Positions 7,550-11,835 of a stretch of 11,835 bases of DNA are shown here, piece after piece; the first letter of the stretch is position 1; each line of letters opens with the position of its first letter. The position numbers were made by a program, and so were the translations under genes. The DNA is from Gemmatimonadaceae bacterium. GTDB taxonomy: Bacteria; Latescibacterota; UBA2968; UBA8231. Under the pieces are notes generated by a model. That model saw only the letters and a program-made list of their open reading frames with translations. It was not told the origin of the DNA and ran no database searches. The stretch covers positions 1-11,835 of the forward strand of contig PBSR01000051.1 in NCBI GenBank assembly GCA_002726335.1, in the 5' to 3' direction.

Positions 7550-7736
7550 GAGCAGGCAGCATACCACCGGGCAGGCACAGGCAGCCTGCGTGAGTTGGCC
7601 TACCGTCGCGGCACACCCGCGCAGGGGTGGGTTGATCCATCCTGGGGGTGGTGTGTCGGTGGTGACGCCTCCGGAGGCTCGCGGAGACCGGGCAAATTGA
7701 GGTACATGTAGTTAAGGAAGCCGATGGGAGAGGCCG

Positions 7737-7853
7737 ATGGCTGTCCAGGACAAGCAGGTTGTCGATGTCCCACGTCCTTCGGTGGACGTCGCTCAGGCAC
7801 TGGCGGATGATGATCCGCAGGAGCGTGCCCTAGGCCGTTGTGCGGCAGCCTGA
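7737..7853 (+). CDS. Possible 38-residue protein, unknown
   Basis: A short plus-strand frame starts MAVQDKQVVDVPRPS, continues with an acidic stretch ALADDDPQER, and ends ALGRCAAA. GGGAG lies 6 nt before the ATG, a good ribosome site, and third codon positions are GC-rich as in neighbouring genes. It ends 4 bp from the kinase stop on the other strand. There is no membrane segment or known motif. It may be a real small gene, the truncated head of a larger gene, or chance. The abrupt Ala-rich end is compatible with truncation. Confidence 0.3.
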   Translation: MAVQDKQVVDVPRPSVDVAQALADDDPQERALGRCAAA

Positions 7854-7857
7854 CTGC

Positions 7858-8784
7858 TTACGACCACGTGGACATCGCCGCGTCGGATGCCTCGCTGAAG
7901 GAGGCTGACATGGCCAGCAACAGCGCTCCGAAGCGGGCCTCGAACTGTGGCTCCGTCAACTCCAGCTCGATGTCACTGGCGCCGGCGGCCAGGGACTCCT
8001 CCAGAAGATCCGGTTCCCCAAACACGCCTCCCGTGCAGGCGACAACCACAGGTGCGGCAAGTTTCAGGCGGCGCGCGACGGCACCAATCTTTGCGCCCAA
8101 TTCACTGAACCCATCATGCACGACGCGGAGGGCGACCTCGTCGTTGTTTCGTGCCGCCGCAAACACGACGGGACACGCTGCTGCGATTCGATCCCTGGTA
8201 AAGGCGCCGCCGTAGATGGCCTGGATGATCTCGTGCCAGTCTGCCAACCCCAACGCCACAAGCAGATCGGCTTGCAGGCTTGTGTCGGGACCCGAGCCAT
8301 CGACGGCGCGAAGGACACTTCGAATCGCCTGCATAACCAGGCCGTGGGCGCTGCCCTCGTCACCCAGAGTCGGCCCCCAACCACCGGCGCGGGCTTCATA
8401 TCCTTCGGCGTTGCGGCCGACAACGATCGATCCGGTGCCGGCGATACAGACCACACCGGGTGCGCCTCGGTGCGCGCCCTCCAGAGCCGCCCGGGCATCG
8501 GTTACGACCCGAACCGTCCTCGCCAGCCCTTTCTGTTCCAGAGCATCGCGCAGCTCTTCCTGCTCTGGCCGTCGCCCGGCACCCGCAACCCCGGCACAGA
8601 GGACTTCCGGCAGGTCCGTGGGCCCTGCCTCTTCCAGCAGTCGGCAGATCAACTGGCTGAGCCCGTCAGGGCCAATGACCTGATAGTTGCCCGGGCCCGC
8701 CTCGGTGGCACCCACCAGAGTACCTTCGGCATCGGCCAGAACCAGACGGGTCCGGGTTCCGCCGGCATCTATTCCAACGAACAA
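7858..8784 (-). CDS. N-acetylglucosamine kinase-like protein (BadF/BadG/BcrA/BcrD ATPase family)
   Basis: 308 residues of the ASKHA sugar-kinase fold, expected to phosphorylate GlcNAc (or a related amino sugar) at C6 in the cytoplasm. Seen: phosphate-1 loop GIDAGGTRTRLVL (4-16), GVAGAGR (65-71), D96 in VVTDARAALEGA (the usual catalytic Asp position), phosphate-2 loop CIAGTGSIVVG (113-123), the family-typical GGWGPTLGDEGSAHGLV (134-150), and adenosine-side TGGVF (251-255). Length is normal. The start is TTG at 8784-8782, chosen because MFVGIDAGGT must begin there and because GGAG lies 8 nt upstream. The gene lies 22 bp after the sulfatase stop on the same strand, so the two are likely co-transcribed. 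That pairing supports an amino-sugar substrate, since GlcNAc-sulfates are common sulfatase targets. Glucosamine or another hexosamine remains possible. Confidence 0.82.
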   Translation of the reverse strand: MFVGIDAGGTRTRLVLADAEGTLVGATEAGPGNYQVIGPDGLSQLICRLLEEAGPTDLPEVLCAGVAGAGRRPEQEELRDALEQKGLARTVRVVTDARAALEGAHRGAPGVVCIAGTGSIVVGRNAEGYEARAGGWGPTLGDEGSAHGLVMQAIRSVLRAVDGSGPDTSLQADLLVALGLADWHEIIQAIYGGAFTRDRIAAACPVVFAAARNNDEVALRVVHDGFSELGAKIGAVARRLKLAAPVVVACTGGVFGEPDLLEESLAAGASDIELELTEPQFEARFGALLLAMSASFSEASDAAMSTWS

Positions 8785-8792
8785 GAGACTCT

Positions 8793-8796
8793 CTCC
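8793..8796 (-). promoter_or_regulatory. Ribosome binding site supporting the TTG start of the kinase
   Basis: GGAG (within GGAGAGAG) lies 8 nt before the TTG at 8784 on the minus strand, in the short spacer after the sulfatase stop. It decides a non-ATG start where no ATG is available before the phosphate loop. Confidence 0.65.
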
Positions 8797-8806
8797 AGTC
8801 GGATCT

Positions 8807-10114
8807 TCACATCGGGGGATACCCAGCGGCGTCAGCCCGCTGCCAGGGTACGCCGCCGGCGACCTGGATCTCCTGTTGCAGAAGGGTGCGCATGGCCTTC
8901 AGCGATCCGGCGTCGGCGGAGCGTTCATCCTGCTCATACGGATCCGCGCCGAGATCGAACAGCTCCAGCGGATCGAAAGCGCCGTTGTGCAGCAGCTTGA
9001 GGTCGCCCTGGCGGACGGCGTGCTGACACAGACCGAGGAACCGGTCGCCGCCTTCCCGGCGGACCCAGTAGAGGATGCGGTCGGCACAATCCTGTGACTC
9101 GCCGCACAGAGTGGGCAGCAGGGATTGGCCTTCGATGTGGTGCTCGACCTTGACACCCGCCGCGGCACAGGCGGTGGGGAAGAGGTCCATGAGCATGGCC
9201 ACCTGGTCGGTCACCGAGCCGGCGGCGATCTGTCCCGGCCACATGGCACACGCCGGCACCCGCAGTCCACCTTCATACATGTCACCCTTCTCGCCGCGAT
9301 ATGGACCGTTGGTGGCGCCCACATTCATCTGACCTCCATTGTCGGAGGTGTAGACGACGAGGGTGTTCGACAGCTGTCCGGACAGTTCCAGTGTGTCGAG
9401 GACACGACCGATGCCGTGATCCATGTGTTCGACGAGGGCGATGTAGCGGACCCGTTCATCTGTGGCCTCCGGCTCGCGCTGCCGGACCCGCTCGACCCAG
9501 TCGTCGGGTGGCTGGATCGGCGTGTGCGGGGCGTTGTACGCCAGGTAGAGGAAGAAGGGCTCGTCCTGAGTGGCACGTTCCTCGATATAGTGGACGCCCC
9601 AATCCGTGAACAGGTCGGTGGCGTGACCCGCCGGGTCGATCTCCTGTTCATCCAGCTGCATGTAATTGATGTCGTGGCGGAGATGGGTGAGGTAGTCGTC
9701 CATCATGTCGCCGAGAAAACCATGGAAGTGATCGAAGCCGCGACGGCAGGGGTGATTCTCCGGGTCCAGGCCCAGGTGCCACTTGCCGATGAGGGACGTG
9801 TGGTAGCCGGCGTTCCTCAGCATGGTGGGCAGTGTCACCGCGTCCTGACGGAAGTAGCCCCAGTTGTTTTCGGCGTGGGTGCGGATCACGCCGGGCACGC
9901 CGACGCGGTCGGGATAGCGGCCGGTCATCAGCGCGGCGCGACTGGGGGAACAGACGGAGGAGTTGGCGTAGAAGTGGCGAAAGCGGATGCCGTCCCGGGC
10001 GATACGGTCCATGTTCGGCGTCAGGATATGCGGTCCCTGATGCATGGAGACGTCACCGTAGCCGTGGTCGTCGGCCAGGATGATGAGGATGTTGGGTCGG
10101 TCGGTTCGGTTCAT
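8807..10114 (-). CDS. Type I (formylglycine) sulfatase
   Basis: 435 residues of the alkaline-phosphatase-like sulfatase fold. Seen: RPNILIILADDHGYGD with metal ligands D15 and D16; the maturation motif C55-S-P-S-R59 in SSVCSPSRAALMTGRYPDR, where C55 would become formylglycine; K111/H113 in IGKWHLGL; H197 in APHTPIQPP; D258/N259 in TSDNGG; and K276 in YRGEKGDMYEGGLRVP. Length is usual for the family. The ATG at 10114 is chosen because homology starts at RPNIL. The frame stays open upstream to 10441, but those 109 residues look nothing like a sulfatase or a signal peptide. As called, there is no signal peptide and no visible Shine-Dalgarno sequence, odd for a family that is usually exported. 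The true N-terminus may have been lost in the rearrangement seen just upstream. It is followed by the GlcNAc-kinase-like gene, suggesting desulfation of GlcNAc-sulfate from glycans. Exact substrate cannot be read. Confidence 0.88.
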   Translation of the reverse strand: MNRTDRPNILIILADDHGYGDVSMHQGPHILTPNMDRIARDGIRFRHFYANSSVCSPSRAALMTGRYPDRVGVPGVIRTHAENNWGYFRQDAVTLPTMLRNAGYHTSLIGKWHLGLDPENHPCRRGFDHFHGFLGDMMDDYLTHLRHDINYMQLDEQEIDPAGHATDLFTDWGVHYIEERATQDEPFFLYLAYNAPHTPIQPPDDWVERVRQREPEATDERVRYIALVEHMDHGIGRVLDTLELSGQLSNTLVVYTSDNGGQMNVGATNGPYRGEKGDMYEGGLRVPACAMWPGQIAAGSVTDQVAMLMDLFPTACAAAGVKVEHHIEGQSLLPTLCGESQDCADRILYWVRREGGDRFLGLCQHAVRQGDLKLLHNGAFDPLELFDLGADPYEQDERSADAGSLKAMRTLLQQEIQVAGGVPWQRADAAGYPPM

Positions 10115-10327
10115 GAGCAACAAGATAGTGACTGTGGACAGGCCGGGCTCCTTCGTGAGGCCGGGTGAGGAGTTCCGGGTCACGGGCACCACGGGCGAGA
10201 TCGTCATCGAGAAGGGTAGGGGGGCCGTTTGCTGCTGTACTCCAAAGAGCATCTGCAAGGCGAGGAACTGCTCCTCGAGGCCCCCCTTTCGCAGGAAAGC
10301 CGACAGTGGGAGAAGATCTGGGAATGA
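10113..10327 (+). pseudogene. Decayed 3' part of an unidentified gene (frameshifted)
   Basis: Two GC3-rich plus-strand frames join at a run of six Gs (10219-10224). Before it, the frame reads KIVTVDRPGSFVRPGEEF then RVTGTTGEIVIEKG. After it, a different frame reads GRLLLYSKEHLQGEELLLEA then PLSQESRQWEKIWE and stops at TGA (10325-10327). One extra G would make a single continuous frame. The stop overlaps the start of the aldo/keto reductase stump as ATGA, a classic coupled pair. The 5' part is missing: the readable frame fades into the divergent sulfatase start. I do not recognise the family. The piece looks soluble, with short beta-strand-like segments. A sequencing error in the G run, or no coding at all, are alternatives. 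Confidence 0.45.
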
Positions 10328-10413
10328 CGTATACACCAGCTGAATCACGCTATGACGAGATGCCCTATCGACGTTGCGGTCGCAGTGGGCTGAAGCTGAC
10401 GGGTAACATGTAA
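10324..10413 (+). pseudogene. N-terminal stump of a YghZ-like aldo/keto reductase
   Basis: The frame reads MTYTPAESRYDEMPYRRCGR followed by SGLKL, then TGNM and a TAA stop. The (E/R)RY..MxYRxCG+SGL+LP start is characteristic of the YghZ/L-glyceraldehyde-3-phosphate reductase branch of aldo/keto reductases, which are about 330-350 residues long. Homology ends after GLKL; the expected continuation (P-x-x-SLGLWHNFG and the barrel) is absent. Only about 27 family residues survive, so the protein is certainly non-functional. The ATG overlaps the upstream stump's TGA. The break falls at about 10400, directly before the GTAAC repeat cluster, so the rest was removed by whatever brought that DNA in. 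Confidence 0.72.
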
Positions 10414-10505
10414 CAGTACGTAACATCAGTGTTACATTCACCGCTCGTCAGCAACCGGAGACATCAGTAACCTCTGCCGTAATCTACTGTTTAACAGTTA
10501 GTTAC
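10403..10505. repeat. Cluster of GTAAC/GTTAC half-sites, including a perfect 16-bp inverted repeat
   Basis: GTAACA occurs at 10403, 10410 and 10420, and its inverse TGTTAC at 10430-10435. GTAAC recurs at 10467-10471 and GTTAC at 10501-10505. The third and fourth form the perfect dyad GTAACATCAGTGTTAC (10420-10435). ACATCAGT is repeated 37 bp apart (10424 and 10461). CTGTTTAACAG (10487-10497) is a further near-palindrome. By my own hand estimate, about 0.15 such pentamers would be expected in 103 bp of 60% GC DNA; six are present. The stretch is noticeably more A/T-rich than its surroundings. It begins where the aldo/keto reductase stump ends and lies about 80 bp before a small plus-strand gene. 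Readings: operator array for a local regulator, or transposase/recombinase sites at a mobile-element end. Confidence 0.65.
10420..10435. promoter_or_regulatory. Candidate operator: GTAACA-N4-TGTTAC dyad
   Basis: The 16-bp dyad is perfect in its 6-bp arms, with spacer TCAG. Size and symmetry suit a dimeric repressor. Two additional direct half-sites lie just upstream at 10403 and 10410. No regulator is proven; the small protein encoded from 10583 is one candidate. Confidence 0.4.
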
Positions 10506-10582
10506 AACGCATTTCCCGGCCCGGGTCGACTCTGGTCCGGAGCTTGCATGGGAATCCGCAACTCCATCCCAGGTATCTACCC

Positions 10583-10834
10583 ATGCCAGCCTACGAGCCT
10601 TCCATCTCCATCCCCCTGCCACCCAAGTCACGGCAGTATTTGCAGTGGCTGGTGACCCGCACAGGTCGCGACGACGCTCTCGGTGAGGCCGACGTCGTGG
10701 CTGCCCTGATCCGCGTCGCCATGCGTCTCGACATCGACGTCGACGGCGTTGCGACGCAGACCGATCTCGAAGGGCGAATCTGGCACTCCCTGAGCCGCGG
10801 CGACAGCGGCGCCAGACCGGCTCGAGGGTTGTGA
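10583..10834 (+). CDS. Small protein, possible ribbon-helix-helix DNA-binding protein
   Basis: 83 residues from the ATG at 10583; an in-frame TTG at 10544 would add 13. The N-terminus has a short strand-like SISIPLP followed by two predicted helices, PKSRQYLQWLVTRTGR (about 13-28) and EADVVAALIRVAMRLDI (about 35-51). This strand-helix-helix order and size resemble Arc/CopG-type ribbon-helix-helix proteins, but no diagnostic residue proves it. The C-terminus is polar and probably disordered (SRGDSGARPARGL). There is no signal peptide or membrane segment. The ribosome site is weak for the ATG (AGG, 9 nt upstream) and better for the TTG (GGAG about 5 nt upstream). It sits between the GTAAC cluster and the surface-protein gene, which starts 44 bp later on the same strand, so it may be a local regulator. 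Function unproven; coding nature likely from codon composition. Confidence 0.5.
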   Translation: MPAYEPSISIPLPPKSRQYLQWLVTRTGRDDALGEADVVAALIRVAMRLDIDVDGVATQTDLEGRIWHSLSRGDSGARPARGL

Positions 10835-10865
10835 CAATGCCAAACCTGCAAACGCCATCCACTCA

Positions 10866-10873
10866 GAGGAGGG
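10866..10873 (+). promoter_or_regulatory. Strong ribosome binding site of the surface-protein gene
   Basis: GAGGAGGG ends 5 nt before the ATG at 10879 (core GGAGG with a 6-nt gap). It is among the best Shine-Dalgarno sequences in the window and fixes this start, which also begins a good signal peptide. Confidence 0.75.
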
Positions 10874-10878
10874 TTCCT

Positions 10879-11835
10879 ATGCATGCTCTCAGGTTCCGGC
10901 TCCATCTCACGGTCTGGTTCCTCATCGCCACCACCGCGGCGTGGGGCGCCGTGCCATCCACCTTGTCCGTACAGGGACAGCTGCTGGATGCCGCGGGGGA
11001 CCCGATCGACGGTGTCGTCGATCTGACCCTGCGGCTGTATCTCGACGAGCTCGACCCGGTCACGAGCGCCGTGCACGAGGAGACGATCACCGGTGCTGTC
11101 GTGCAGGGGGGCGTGTTCAGCGAGGAGCTGACGCCAGCGGGCCTGGATTTTGAGGCGCCCTACTTCCTCGGTGTGCAGGTAGGTACCGATGCGGAGATGA
11201 CGCCGCGCATCGCCCTGACTTCGGCCGCCTACGCTCGCACCGCGGGCAATGTGGAGGATGGCGCCGTGGGCACCGACGAGTTGGCGGACGATGCGGTGAC
11301 GGGGGCGAAAATCGCCAGCGGTAGCGTAACCACGGATGAGCTCGGTGATGCTGCCGTGACCGGTCCGAAGATCGCTCCCGGATCCGTTGTCATCTCGGTG
11401 AATGGACTGACCGACGCAGTAAACCTGCTAGGCGCTGGGGGCATCGCCGTATCGACGAATGGACAGGATGTCACGATCGATGGCTCGGGGGTAGGCGGCG
11501 GGGGTGGCGACTGGAGTCTGACGGGGAATGCGGGTACGGACCCGGCGACCGACTTTCTCGGGACCACCGACTCCCGGCCTCTCCACATCAAGGTGGCGAA
11601 CTCGAACGTTCTGGACCTCGACCTCCCGAACAACCCGACCATCTCGACCCCGAACACGATCAATATCATCGGCGGGCACAGAAACAACAGCGTTGCTGAC
11701 GCCGTGGGGGGCGCCTTCATCGGTGGTGGCGGTGAATTCAAGAGCGGCCTTCCTCCGGTGAATTACCCCAACAGCGTCACAGGTAGCTTCGGAGCTGTAA
11801 GCGGGGGCCGCGGCAACGAGGCCGGGCCCACGGGG
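10879..11835 (+). CDS. Large secreted YadA-head-like surface protein (5' part; runs off the window)
   Basis: 319 codons are visible with no stop. The signal peptide is MHALRFRLHLTVWFLIATTA, cut near W22-G-A. Residues 28-120 (LSVQGQLLDAAGDPIDGVVD, LTLRLYLDE, then TPRIALTSAAYA) match the beta domain that opens many large exported proteins of FCB and planctomycete-type bacteria. Residues 130-169 are two tandem 20-residue repeats (V-x-TDEL-x-D-x-AVTG-x-KIA-x-GS). A Gly linker follows (204-210), then DWSLTGNAGTDPATDFLGTT with PLHIKVANSNVLDLDL. From about 260 on there are NIIGGHRNNSVADAVGGAFI, then GGGGEF and SVTGSFGAVSGGRGNEAG, the short NxxxG/GGxxN pattern of YadA-like head repeats. Such proteins are often trimeric and end in a Peptidase_S74-type chaperone domain, which would lie beyond the window (inference). 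A role in surface attachment is likely but unproven. Probably co-transcribed with the small gene before it. Confidence 0.72.
   Translation, partial: MHALRFRLHLTVWFLIATTAAWGAVPSTLSVQGQLLDAAGDPIDGVVDLTLRLYLDELDPVTSAVHEETITGAVVQGGVFSEELTPAGLDFEAPYFLGVQVGTDAEMTPRIALTSAAYARTAGNVEDGAVGTDELADDAVTGAKIASGSVTTDELGDAAVTGPKIAPGSVVISVNGLTDAVNLLGAGGIAVSTNGQDVTIDGSGVGGGGGDWSLTGNAGTDPATDFLGTTDSRPLHIKVANSNVLDLDLPNNPTISTPNTINIIGGHRNNSVADAVGGAFIGGGGEFKSGLPPVNYPNSVTGSFGAVSGGRGNEAGPTG
11266..11385 (+). repeat. Two tandem 60-bp (20-residue) repeats in the surface-protein gene
   Basis: Residues 130-149 and 150-169 match at 15 of 20 positions (TDEL, D, AVTG, KIA, GS conserved). The unit resembles the 'DG(A/S)V-x-x-x-KIA-x-GS' repeats placed between the opening beta domain and the head region of similar secreted proteins. 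Confidence 0.7.

Larger units (their letters stand above)
7464..7857. other. 394-bp gap between the dehydrogenase 5' end and the kinase 3' end
   Basis: This is the leader of the dehydrogenase operon and the downstream region of the sulfatase/kinase operon, both on the minus strand. It contains a perfect 12-bp palindrome GCCTCCGGAGGC (7667-7678), a hairpin ACGTCC-TTCGGT-GGACGT within 7765-7795, and a 38-codon plus-strand frame (7737-7853). Neither hairpin is followed by a T-run in the needed direction, so no clear intrinsic terminator is called. No RNA gene or riboswitch is recognised. Confidence 0.5.

Noticed and set aside
7464..7640. 59-residue N-terminal extension of the dehydrogenase
   Set aside because: The ATG at 7463 starts a textbook signal peptide with AAGGA correctly spaced; the extension would bury it and has no ribosome site of note.
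7765..7795. Intrinsic terminator for the sulfatase/kinase operon (UUCG hairpin)
   Set aside because: The stem is only 6 bp and no T-run follows on the minus strand, so it was left as a hairpin note in the gap entry.
9125..10168. 347-codon plus-strand frame opposite the sulfatase
   Set aside because: It mirrors the sulfatase codons, with Val/Gly/Asp-rich sequence and no motif; the sulfatase catalytic residues are all on the other strand.
10217..10226. Programmed -1 frameshift at the G6 run
   Set aside because: The surrounding gene is already missing its 5' end and its partner is truncated, so ordinary decay or a sequencing error is simpler than programmed recoding.
10403..10435. CRISPR-like array from repeated GTAACA
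   Set aside because: The units are only 5-6 bp with 7-10 bp periods and mixed orientation; there are no 25-40 bp repeats or regular spacers.
10115..10441. 109-residue N-terminal extension of the sulfatase
   Set aside because: It has no similarity to sulfatase leaders or signal peptides, and it runs antisense to the decayed plus-strand genes and the GTAAC cluster.
10480..10510. Integron attC/attI-like core site (GTTAGTTAC region)
   Set aside because: The GTT is not followed by the required R-R-R-Y pattern, there is no paired inverse core, and no integrase gene is seen.

Overview
The window is GC-rich DNA from a bacterium that exports proteins carrying a C-terminal 'QNYPNPFN ... YLYRL ... RK' tail (FlgD-Ig/type-A sorting-like). 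Together with a pentaheme cytochrome, a propeller dehydrogenase, a sulfatase and a YadA-head-like surface protein, this points to an uncultured member of the FCB group (Eisenbacteria, Krumholzibacteriota or Latescibacterota-like). That assignment is inference from protein style only; there is no rRNA or marker gene here.

Layout. (1) 1-1533: a remnant of an IS630-family transposase (minus strand, leaving the window at base 1), cut by a complete-looking ISL3-family insertion sequence (113-1533) with 21-bp imperfect inverted repeats and poly-T flanks. (2) 1557-3086: an ABC-F type twin-ATPase on the plus strand, starting 23 bp after the IS end. It overlaps the next gene's 3' end by 8 bp (convergent). 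(3) 7463-3079, minus strand: a two-gene operon of a secreted PQQ-type sugar/sorbosone dehydrogenase-like propeller protein and a secreted pentaheme cytochrome c. The two are coupled by a TAGTG stop/start overlap and carry near-identical sorting tails. (4) 7464-7857: a non-coding or weakly coding gap. (5) 10114-7858, minus strand: a formylglycine sulfatase followed 22 bp later by a BadF/BadG-type N-acetylglucosamine kinase, suggesting use of sulfated amino sugars. (6) About 10113-10413, plus strand: a decayed gene pair. One is the frameshifted C-terminus of an unidentified protein, coupled by ATGA to the first ~27 residues of a YghZ-like aldo/keto reductase. (7) 10403-10505: a dense cluster of GTAAC/GTTAC half-sites that starts where aldo/keto reductase homology stops. 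(8) 10583-11835, plus strand: a small possible ribbon-helix-helix protein, then the 5' part of a large secreted YadA-head-like protein that runs off the window.

How it fits together. The dehydrogenase and cytochrome read as one extracytoplasmic oxidation module, a dehydrogenase with an electron acceptor. The sulfatase and kinase read as a desulfation and phosphorylation step for GlcNAc-type sugars. The right-hand 1.7 kb looks rearranged: gene stumps on one side, a repeat cluster in the middle and a surface-protein locus on the other. The left end is an insertion-sequence hotspot. The parts most worth a second look are the coupled dehydrogenase/cytochrome pair, the GTAAC cluster at a gene breakpoint, and the small protein and adhesin locus downstream of it.
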